Assembly (NCBI GenBank): GCA_030836935.1
Contig: JAUPMA010000292.1
Span: forward strand, 1 to 5,957
Reading direction: 5' to 3'
Source: Pseudomonadota bacterium
GTDB lineage: Bacteria; Pseudomonadota; Gammaproteobacteria; SZUA-229
DNA: 5,957 bases
Shown: positions 1 through 5,145 of the stretch, in pieces
Layout: every line of letters starts with the position of its first letter
Position numbering within the stretch: the stretch's first letter is position 1
Notes under the pieces: model-generated
Told to the model about the DNA's origin: nothing
The model's database searches: none
The model's input: only the letters and a program-made list of their open reading frames with translations
Position numbers and translations under genes: made by a program

Positions 1-9
1 CAGACTCAT
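1..9 (-). CDS. possible start of a leftward gene, body outside the window
   Basis: An ATG read on the minus strand at 9-7 opens a frame beginning Met-Ser-Leu that leaves the window at once. It overlaps the TGA of the 27-codon ORF at 6-89 in an ATGA arrangement, typical of translational coupling. No good Shine-Dalgarno sequence lies directly upstream of it. The leftward promoter at 165-193 makes a leftward gene likely, but three codons cannot identify it, and the true start could be farther left. Confidence 0.3.
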
Positions 10-89
10 GAGGGCAGCCGCATTAAATCGGTGAATAAAAGAGAAAGGGCAGAAAATCCATTACCCGTTATTGTGGGCAGGCTGCGCAT
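6..89 (-). CDS. small 27-aa ORF downstream of a leftward promoter (possible leader peptide)
   Basis: The ORF starts MRSLPTITGN and has 27 residues with a hydrophobic middle (around FSALSLLF). It is preceded by AGGA (95-98 on the plus strand) at 5 nt spacing, and the predicted transcription start near 158 lies about 70 nt upstream. Its TGA overlaps the ATG at position 9. The sequence matches no leader peptide I know: it has no run of a single amino acid as in amino-acid attenuators. It could be a leader or coupling ORF, or a chance reading frame. The same frame stays open upstream to 272, but the promoter lies inside that stretch, so the longer version would not be transcribed from it. Confidence 0.3.
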   Translation of the reverse strand: MRSLPTITGNGFSALSLLFTDLMRLPS

Positions 90-164
90 ACTGATCCTGT
101 TTTGTTTGATGCGTATGACAGAAAGCTTCAACTTCTCGTTCCGTGCAGATGAAAACTGCGGCTG

Positions 165-193
165 AATATAAGGGTGGAATGCCGGAGGGTCAA
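165..193 (-). promoter_or_regulatory. sigma70-like promoter firing leftward
   Basis: On the minus strand a -35 box TTGACC (188-193) and a -10 box TATATT (165-170) are separated by exactly 17 nt. Each box matches the consensus at 5 of 6 positions, making this the best promoter-like sequence I found in the window. It points away from dsrE and predicts a start near 158, so it should serve the leftward ORF at 6-89 and whatever follows it. The match is seen in the sequence; activity is inferred. Confidence 0.6.
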
Positions 194-261
194 GCCTAAT
201 AAATGCATAATCATTGCGGTTTTTGCCCAATGGTTGTGACAGCCGCTGAACGGTAGGATTT

Positions 262-305
262 GCTGCCAGCAAGCAGCGCGTTCTGCCTGAATTTTGATCA
301 GGCAG
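262..305. repeat. two adjacent inverted repeats upstream of dsrE
   Basis: The first dyad is GCTGC/GCAGC (262-266 with 273-277, 6-nt loop). The second is CTGCCTGA/TCAGGCAG (283-290 with 298-305, 8 bp, 7-nt loop). No T-run follows either on the plus strand, so they do not look like intrinsic terminators. They sit just upstream of the candidate dsrE promoter and could be an operator, or structure in a longer leader if transcription starts farther upstream. The pairing is direct observation; the role is unknown. Confidence 0.35.
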
Positions 306-311
306 GCTCCA

Positions 312-342
312 TTGAGATGCAGGTGAAAAATGCTTCTATACT
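312..342 (+). promoter_or_regulatory. candidate promoter for dsrEFH
   Basis: TTGAGA (312-317) and TATACT (337-342) form a possible -35/-10 pair. The -10 matches consensus at 5 of 6 positions, but the 19-nt spacer is longer than the preferred 17. The predicted start near 349 would leave a leader of about 45 nt before the dsrE ATG. That leader contains GTTGC/GCAAC (350-354 with 363-367), a small hairpin. This is the best plus-strand candidate I could find between the divergent promoter and dsrE, but it is not a strong one. Confidence 0.3.
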
Positions 343-394
343 CAATCTCGTTGCTGGCAACGGCAACATTCTGCGCAACCAATCCGGAGTCGTC

Positions 395-751
395 ATGAAA
401 ATCACTATCCTGTTGCTGGAAAGTCCGTACAACCATCAGTCAGCAGACAGCGCTTATCATTTTATTCAGGCAGCAATCAGGAAAGGGCATGAAATAACCG
501 GTGTATTTTTATATAACGATGGTGTGATAAACGCGACCGCACTCATGGATCCGCCCCAGGACGACAGACATATTGCCAGTCGCTGGTCGGAACTGGGTGC
601 CAGGGGTATCGACATCGTGGCGTGCATTGCCGCAGGCAAGCGCCGCGGAATCATTGATAGTGTGCTGGTTCCCAATGTACGCATATCCGGTCTGGGACAA
701 CTGGCCAGCATGATCAGAAAATCTGACCGCCTTGTAACTTTCGGCGATTGA
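395..751 (+). CDS. dsrE: DsrE/TusD-family sulfurtransferase subunit
   Basis: This is the catalytic subunit of the DsrEFH (TusBCD) heterohexamer, a cytoplasmic persulfide carrier between TusA and DsrC/TusE. The 118-residue protein begins MKITILLLESPYNHQSADSA, the usual N-terminal strand and helix. It carries the DGV motif near 42-44, a PPQDDRHI segment at 53-60, the catalytic Cys77 within DIVACIAAGKRRG, and SGLGQL at 98-103. I chose the ATG at 395 because GGAG lies 5 nt upstream and family members start here; the in-frame extension back to a TTG at 260 has no family resemblance. The protein is about 10 residues shorter than usual (about 128-130): the stretch between RRG and SGLG is reduced, while the catalytic Cys and flanks remain. 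dsrF follows 10 nt downstream, and its Shine-Dalgarno overlaps this stop codon. Whether it serves sulfur oxidation or tRNA thiolation cannot be decided without the partner DsrC/TusE. Confidence 0.93.
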   Translation: MKITILLLESPYNHQSADSAYHFIQAAIRKGHEITGVFLYNDGVINATALMDPPQDDRHIASRWSELGARGIDIVACIAAGKRRGIIDSVLVPNVRISGLGQLASMIRKSDRLVTFGD

Positions 752-761
752 GGAATACAAC

Positions 762-1163
762 ATGGCAAACGATGCATTCAAGCTGATGATTACTGTGCGC
801 AAGGCGCCGCATGGCAGTATTTATGTGCAGGAGGCAATTGAAGTCATGTTTATCATGGCGTCATTTGATATGGACTTGTCGATAGTCTTTCTGGATGACG
901 GGGTGTATGCCCTGAAGCAGGGGCAGAATACAAAAGAACTCGGTATCAAGGGCTTTAGTGCTTCCCTGGCCGCCCTGGCTGACTGGGATGTAAAAAATGT
1001 TTACGTGGATGGTGATTCACTCACGCAGCGCAACATAACACCGGAACAACTGGTGTCTGTTGGTGAGGATGAAGAAACCGGCCAGCCACTGCATCCCAGG
1101 GTTTTAACAACGGATGAATTGCGGGTGCTGATGCACCAGCAAGATTCCATCCTGTCATCCTGA
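762..1163 (+). CDS. dsrF: DsrF/TusC-family subunit of the sulfur-relay complex
   Basis: This is the second subunit of the DsrEFH hexamer. The 133-residue protein has the DsrE-like fold pattern: an N-terminal strand (KLMITVRKAPHGS), a helix (VQEAIEVMFIMASF), then strand and turn SIVFLDDGVYALKQGQ at 40-55, which is diagnostic of the TusC/DsrF group. It contains no cysteine at all, which fits a structural rather than persulfide-carrying role. AGGA at 751-754 with 7-nt spacing supports the ATG at 762, and this site overlaps the dsrE stop. The length is slightly greater than E. coli TusC (about 119), mainly from the C-terminal part, which includes an acidic stretch (GEDEETGQPLHP, 101-112). Confidence 0.92.
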   Translation: MANDAFKLMITVRKAPHGSIYVQEAIEVMFIMASFDMDLSIVFLDDGVYALKQGQNTKELGIKGFSASLAALADWDVKNVYVDGDSLTQRNITPEQLVSVGEDEETGQPLHPRVLTTDELRVLMHQQDSILSS

Positions 1164-1177
1164 ATGAGGAAATACCC

Positions 1178-1471
1178 ATGCTGCATACCGTTAACAAATC
1201 ACCATTTGATACGCACGATCTGCATAATTGTGCGCGCTTTGTTGATGCGGGAGATGTTTTGCTGCTGCTCGAAGATGGCGTGTATGCGGCGCAGGCGGGA
1301 ACGGTTCAGTCACATCTGGTTGCGGACATGATCAGCCGGTGTGCTGTTTATGCTTTGCAGGCGGATCTGGCTGCACGCGGAATCAGTGATCTGATTCCTG
1401 GCGTTGCGCTGGCGGATTACGACAAATTTGTGGATCTGGTGGAGCAGCACAAGGTTCAGGCCTGGCTTTGA
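1178..1471 (+). CDS. dsrH: DsrH/TusB-family subunit of the sulfur-relay complex
   Basis: This is the smallest subunit of the DsrEFH hexamer. The 97-residue protein begins MLHTVNKSPF, the characteristic DsrH/TusB start, and has Cys18 at the position of the conserved DsrH cysteine, then the LLLLEDGVYAA motif at 28-38. A second cysteine, Cys55, lies in the helical middle. The C-terminus ends in the family-typical Trp-Leu (VQAWL). The length is normal for the family (about 95-102). GAGGA at 1166-1170 with 7-nt spacing fixes the start, 14 nt after the dsrF stop. It is the last gene of the unit: a hairpin terminator starts 20 nt past the stop. Neither dsrC nor ribosomal-protein genes follow, unlike the dsr operon of purple sulfur bacteria or the tusDCB-rpsL region of E. 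coli. Confidence 0.92.
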   Translation: MLHTVNKSPFDTHDLHNCARFVDAGDVLLLLEDGVYAAQAGTVQSHLVADMISRCAVYALQADLAARGISDLIPGVALADYDKFVDLVEQHKVQAWL

Positions 1472-1491
1472 ACGGTGATTCTTCCGGCATG

Positions 1492-1518
1492 AAAAAAGCC
1501 CCGGTCGGGGCTTTTTTA
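1492..1518. terminator. bidirectional intrinsic terminator between dsrH and tusA
   Basis: AAAAAAGCCCC (1492-1502) pairs with GGGGCTTTTTT (1507-1517) around a GGTC loop, giving an 11-bp stem with a G+C core. The plus strand has a six-T tract on the 3' side and the minus strand has its own, from the six-A tract. It therefore fits a rho-independent terminator for both dsrEFH and the convergent yeeE-tusA unit. It lies 20 nt after the dsrH stop and 18 nt after the tusA stop, the only sizeable structure in a 64-nt gap. Confidence 0.9.
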
Positions 1519-1535
1519 TCGGGCAGCAAAGTGAC

Positions 1536-1766
1536 TCAGCCTTTTTGGATATAGAAGTGAAATTCGCCACCATTCCTGCTGGTTTCCAGCAGCTTGTCAT
1601 TCAGCGCTTCGAGCAGGGTATTGATGTCCTGGGCTGAAGCCGGATCGGTTGCAATAACATGCAGTACCTCACCGGATTTCATGCCTTTGAGTGCTTTTTT
1701 GGTTTTCATTACCGGCATCGGGCAACTCTCGTTCCGGGCATCGACTTCGACGGAAAAATTGGGCAT
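1536..1766 (-). CDS. tusA: TusA-family sulfur carrier protein
   Basis: This is a small cytoplasmic sulfur carrier (SirA/YeeD/TusA family) that holds sulfur as a persulfide and passes it to partners such as DsrE/TusD. The 76-residue protein shows the family pattern: strand SVEVDARNES, then the CPMP motif at 15-18 (Cys15 is the carrier residue) at the head of a helix, PVMKTKKALKGMKSGEVLHV, and the later DPASAQDI segment near 41-48. It ends in a strand, EFHFYIQKG. GAGGA (1773-1777 in plus coordinates) at 6-nt spacing supports the ATG at 1766. It lies 38 nt downstream of the YeeE-type transporter gene, the standard YeeE-YeeD arrangement, so it is probably a transporter-linked TusA; the general cellular TusA may be encoded elsewhere. 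Transcription should stop at the shared hairpin at 1492-1518. Confidence 0.93.
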   Translation of the reverse strand: MPNFSVEVDARNESCPMPVMKTKKALKGMKSGEVLHVIATDPASAQDINTLLEALNDKLLETSRNGGEFHFYIQKG

Positions 1767-1804
1767 GGTTGATCCTCTTTAATGTTGGGCTAATCGAAAT
1801 GGCT

Positions 1805-3007
1805 TCAGGGAGCTTCCAGCTTGCGCAGGCTCTCCGGCAAAAGTCTGAAATCAACGAGTGAACTGATCAGGGCTGCCGTAAACGTGGCATCGTCATAAGC
1901 CATGCGGTAATAGCCTGTCTTGATGGTGATGGCACTGCCGAAAATGATCGAGCCAAGGGCCAGGAATGAGCCGAGTGCCAGAGTGGATGAGCCGGTGATG
2001 CCCTGGCCAATGGTGCAGCCCATAGCCAGTACACCGCCAGTACCCATCAGCAGGCCGCCTGCAAGATGACGGAAAAAATCCTGCCAGGAAGAAAAGCGGG
2101 TGATGCGGAAGGTGCGCGAAACCAGGGCATAAATCATGGAACCGGCAATGACACCCAGTAACGCCGCCATGCCGAATGTAATCAGCAGGCTGTTGCCCGG
2201 ATTCATCAGCCAGCCCAGTGTTTCGCCCATGGGATTGATGAAGGTATAGGACTGCACACCCACACCCAGCGGACGTTCTTCCAGCCACTCAATCGATTCG
2301 ATAAGTTGCTGGCCGCTGCTGCCACCCGATATGTACCAGCCAAAAACAATCACCACACCGATGATGCCGCCGCCAATAATCAGCGGCGTGTTTTTGCGGA
2401 ACTGTTTTGAGCGCAAGGCCATGAAAAGGAACAGGCCGCCTGCCAGCAGACCGGTTATCCAGTCCAGCGCCATGGATTGAATGCCCAGCATGCCGCTGGC
2501 AATGTCGGCCAGTGACTGGCTTTGTATGTCGGCATTGGCGAGATTGATGGTGGTGGCACTGATCCAGCTATGGAACACTTTTTCGTAAAACGCTGTTTTT
2601 GTCATCAGGTAGGCCATGATTCCCGCCACCAGCAGCACGAATAATGAACGCAGGCTGCCACCACCGATATTGATCAGGGTTTTACTGCCGCAGCCACCGG
2701 CCAGTGTCATGCCGATGCCAAACATCAGGCCGCCGAGCAGGTAGCGCAACCAGGCAAAACCGGATGTGCGGTATGGGGGCAGGGTCGAATCCAGCGGAAT
2801 GCTGTACAGCCCCTCCAGCAGCATGACGCCAAAAATGGCTACAGCAATGGAAAAAAACCAGGAGCCAAGCCTGGCGGTATTGCCCATGTTGATCCAGTCC
2901 GAGACGGAACCCATGGTGCAGAAATTGGTTTTATGTGCCACAGCACCCATAACAGCTGCACCGGCAAATGAATAGGCAAGCAAGCCTGTAGTGGTTTCAA
3001 ACAGCAT
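1805..3007 (-). CDS. yeeE: YeeE/YedE-family (TsuA-like) sulfur transporter, inner membrane
   Basis: This 400-residue, strongly hydrophobic membrane protein has roughly nine or more predicted transmembrane segments. It carries the hallmark cysteine motifs of the family: NFCTMG (Cys30), GGCGSKT (Cys106) and GCTIGQGITG (Cys331). In thiosulfate transporters of this family (TsuA), conserved cysteines of this kind line the path through which thiosulfate is relayed. The paired GG-rich halves (MTLAGGCGSKTLINIGGGSLRS around 100-121 and LAMGCTIGQG around 327-336) reflect the internal pseudo-repeat. The longer hydrophilic stretch at about 226-265 is probably a loop. Start: ATG at 3007, with AGGAA (3014-3018) at 6-nt spacing. 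tusA follows 38 nt downstream, implying co-transcription and hand-off of imported sulfur to TusA. Thiosulfate is the best-supported family substrate, but other reduced sulfur compounds are possible; the sequence alone does not decide. Confidence 0.9.
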   Translation of the reverse strand: MLFETTTGLLAYSFAGAAVMGAVAHKTNFCTMGSVSDWINMGNTARLGSWFFSIAVAIFGVMLLEGLYSIPLDSTLPPYRTSGFAWLRYLLGGLMFGIGMTLAGGCGSKTLINIGGGSLRSLFVLLVAGIMAYLMTKTAFYEKVFHSWISATTINLANADIQSQSLADIASGMLGIQSMALDWITGLLAGGLFLFMALRSKQFRKNTPLIIGGGIIGVVIVFGWYISGGSSGQQLIESIEWLEERPLGVGVQSYTFINPMGETLGWLMNPGNSLLITFGMAALLGVIAGSMIYALVSRTFRITRFSSWQDFFRHLAGGLLMGTGGVLAMGCTIGQGITGSSTLALGSFLALGSIIFGSAITIKTGYYRMAYDDATFTAALISSLVDFRLLPESLRKLEAP

Positions 3008-3161
3008 GACGAGTTCCTGGATGTTCAGTAACGAAGAATTTGGTCAGGGTTATGCAAAACAGGTCGCCGGCGCCTGAATCATCAGACTGCAGGCAGTATC
3101 GATATGACTTGTCAGCAACAAACTTTGATGAGTGTGAAAAAAGACGTATAGCCAGCTTCAT
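2997..3161 (-). CDS. candidate small ORF (54 aa) overlapping the transporter start
   Basis: The frame starts MKLAIRLFSHSS and runs 54 residues, ending in a TGA 11 nt inside the transporter gene, in a different frame. GAGG (cctc at 3169-3172 in plus coordinates) lies 7 nt before the ATG, a good ribosome site. The overlap with the next start would allow translational coupling. Against it: the peptide resembles no family I know, contains two cysteines and no clear domain, and third-codon positions show no obvious bias. It may be an upstream regulatory ORF or chance. Confidence 0.25.
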   Translation of the reverse strand: MKLAIRLFSHSSKFVADKSYRYCLQSDDSGAGDLFCITLTKFFVTEHPGTRHAV

Positions 3162-3405
3162 TGTATTGCCTCGTAATGCTGAAACCCGGCAACCACATTG
3201 ATGTGTCCAATATTAAGGAAAGGATACAACCCGGTCTGTGCCGGTTCATTCAATGACTGAATGGTAACGGCTTTGCCGGCAGGTAATCAATAAAAAAATA
3301 AAAGAATTCATGCCGGATTGAATAAATCATGAGATAACGCGATTTGCTGTGACATGAATGCCTGCTTGCCTCCCCGGATGGGGGATGAGTGCGTGTTACA
3401 GGGTG
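3162..3405. other. gene-free intergenic stretch with inverted repeats
   Basis: No convincing gene is visible between batD and the small ORF or transporter. Short dyads are present: CACAT/ATGTG (3194-3198 with 3201-3205), AACCCGG/CCGGTT (3228-3234 with 3241-3246, one bulge) and CATTCA/TGAATG (3247-3252 with 3258-3263). The last extends imperfectly outward to 3241-3270. An A-rich tract at 3291-3303 (T-rich on the minus strand) lies beyond a weak 5-bp dyad ATTCA/TGAAT (3306-3310 with 3319-3323) and could be a poor terminator for the Bat unit. TCCCC/GGGGA (3371-3375 with 3381-3385) is a short hairpin 21 nt after the batD stop, without a T-run. I found no convincing promoter for the transporter gene. 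Confidence 0.5.
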
Positions 3406-5145
3406 TTATTTATACAACGGTTCGAGAGCATGAGTTGCAGATGGTGTTTTCATGATCTTGCCGGTTTGCAGTTTGTGTAAAGTCTGCCACAGATTTCCGC
3501 CTTGCCATGATACGGCATGCGCGCTGTAAAGTACCGAATTCAGCTGTTGTATTTCCTTTATCAGCTCTGCGTTGGCTGGTTCGTCAATTTTCGCCATGAT
3601 GCCACCAAGACTGTTGATGTCTGCGGACAGGTTTTGCTGTGCCCAGTTGATCAATGCCGTTTTGCAGGTGCCCGCATCATTATTCTCGCAGGCCTTTCTG
3701 ATAGCGGTTCGGCTTGCATCGGGTAATTCCTTTTTCTTTTTGTGAACGGTTTTTGCGGGCCGTATGTTGTGGTGAAAATACCACCAGGCAAGGCCTGTAA
3801 TGAACCAGCCGGTAGCCAGAAAACCGCTGAGCCAGATGAAAGTAACGGGATGACCGGCGGACAGTTTATCCAGAGCCGGCGATGCGGATAAATCCCGGTT
3901 CGAATTTTCAATGTCGGGAATGATCTCGTTTGGCGTGCTGCCGGAAACAGTTGTCGCATGGCCGGGTAGCACCTGTATCGTTTTTTCAGCCAGACGAGCC
4001 ACTTCTGTAGTGCCGGTTTTGGTGTTCCACCAGGCAATTTCAACGGCAGGCAGGATGAATGTGCCTTCGTGCAATGGAATCAATGCAATTTTTTCGCGAC
4101 GGCCACCAATGATGCCACTGCTGCTTTTGTCATTGTTCAATACCGGCTGATCAGGATATTGCTTGATGCCATTGATATCATTGCCCATTAAGGATGGCAA
4201 TTGCGCCGCGGTTAAACCATCGGCAAATAAATTCAATGTGCGTGTTACCGGCTCACCCGCTTTAAATACCGGCGGGTTGGGCGACCATTCTTCAACCAGT
4301 TGCACATCGCTGGCGGGCAACCAGTGTTTGCCCCTGAATTGTGCTGGCATGTTTTGCACATTAATTTCAATCTCTCTGGAACGCGCACGCAAAGTTTTGC
4401 TGCGGGTATTGAACGGATCGAAATACGAACGCGATTGCACCACGGCTTCCACCTCGGCCAGTAGCGGTTCAATGGTTAATTTTCCTGCCTGTTGCGGATA
4501 GAGTGCAAATTTCTGTTCAATAACAAGAAAGTTACGATTACCTTGCGTTGTTTGATATTGCTTCGCATCCCCTAATGTCTCGACAGTGACATCAAATTTG
4601 CCGGTGTCTATTTTTGAAATGCCGTATTGACGCAGGTTTACCGCACTTATCAATTTCACATTGAGAATAATCTGTCCCTGCACCCAGGTGGAGACGTGTG
4701 ACGGTGTTACTTCCAGAAATAATTCCGCCTGCTGATCAGGTGTGGCGGATACGGCACCGACAGACAGGGCCAGTGGCTGGCTGTGGTCCTTGCCAAATGA
4801 TATGGCGGGAATCAGCAAATTTCCCGCGCGTTTGGGCATGAGGGTGAGGGTGAAAGTAATGGATTTCCTGAAATCACCATTAATGATGCTGACGTTGCTG
4901 CCCTGGCTCTGGCCGAGAATGTCAAAATCCTTTTTTAAGGGCGAAAAATCCGGCGCCTTGTCAACATCACCCTCTGCGATAAATAACAATTCAAACGACT
5001 CGTCAATTGCAATATTCATGCGACCGGTTTTGGCAGTGATGGTTGCAGCATTTGCTGTTGACCAAAACATAACGAATAGGCACAGCAATATACGCAGGGT
5101 GAATGCGCTGCGCTTATCAACCCTGCAAAATTGTGTGGTTACCAT
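3406..5145 (-). CDS. batD: BatD (oxygen-tolerance / aerotolerance) protein
   Basis: This 579-residue protein is anchored in the inner membrane with most of its length in the periplasm. A signal peptide occupies about residues 12-33 (hydrophobic core LRILLCLFVMFW, likely cleavage after ANA). Beta-rich Ig-like periplasmic domains follow. Family-typical stretches are FDPFNTRSK (243-250), HWLPASDVQLVEEWS (274-288) and LPAVEIAWWNTKTG (365-378). A single transmembrane segment lies at about 434-457 (VTFIWLSGFLATGWFITGLA), followed by a basic stop-transfer region (HKKKKE) and a cytoplasmic helical tail of about 110 residues. The length is usual for proteobacterial BatD. The ATG overlaps the stop of the upstream TPR gene by 7 nt (ATGGTAA), with AGGG 9 nt upstream inside that gene, so translation is probably coupled. 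The family is named for Bacteroides aerotolerance; its molecular role remains poorly defined, and an envelope-stress function with MoxR/VWA partners is inferred. Confidence 0.92.
   Translation of the reverse strand: MVTTQFCRVDKRSAFTLRILLCLFVMFWSTANAATITAKTGRMNIAIDESFELLFIAEGDVDKAPDFSPLKKDFDILGQSQGSNVSIINGDFRKSITFTLTLMPKRAGNLLIPAISFGKDHSQPLALSVGAVSATPDQQAELFLEVTPSHVSTWVQGQIILNVKLISAVNLRQYGISKIDTGKFDVTVETLGDAKQYQTTQGNRNFLVIEQKFALYPQQAGKLTIEPLLAEVEAVVQSRSYFDPFNTRSKTLRARSREIEINVQNMPAQFRGKHWLPASDVQLVEEWSPNPPVFKAGEPVTRTLNLFADGLTAAQLPSLMGNDINGIKQYPDQPVLNNDKSSSGIIGGRREKIALIPLHEGTFILPAVEIAWWNTKTGTTEVARLAEKTIQVLPGHATTVSGSTPNEIIPDIENSNRDLSASPALDKLSAGHPVTFIWLSGFLATGWFITGLAWWYFHHNIRPAKTVHKKKKELPDASRTAIRKACENNDAGTCKTALINWAQQNLSADINSLGGIMAKIDEPANAELIKEIQQLNSVLYSAHAVSWQGGNLWQTLHKLQTGKIMKTPSATHALEPLYK

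Noticed and set aside
1..165. Plus-strand frame open from the left edge to a TGA at 163-165, as if it were the end of an upstream gene
   Set aside because: The peptide (for example VNKRERAENPLPV) has no recognisable family features, and the frame runs straight across the leader and small ORF served by the strong leftward promoter. An open frame of about 54 codons is expected by chance.
260..394. N-terminal extension of dsrE to a TTG at 260
   Set aside because: The extension has no resemblance to the DsrE/TusD family, while the ATG at 395 has GGAG at 5 nt and begins with the family-typical N-terminal strand.
1893..2288. 131-residue minus-strand frame with many His, Gly and Cys residues inside the transporter gene
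   Set aside because: It is an out-of-frame reading of the yeeE-like gene, whose own frame has clear family motifs throughout.
3176..3256. Plus-strand ORF of 26 residues starting MLKPGNHIDVSN
   Set aside because: It has no ribosome binding site and no recognisable similarity, and it lies in the dyad-rich gap on the strand with no neighbouring genes.
4839..4853. Short tandem GAGGGT repeat within batD
   Set aside because: Only two copies, and it is explained by the coding of a Thr/Leu-rich strand (TFTLTL); not a meaningful repeat.
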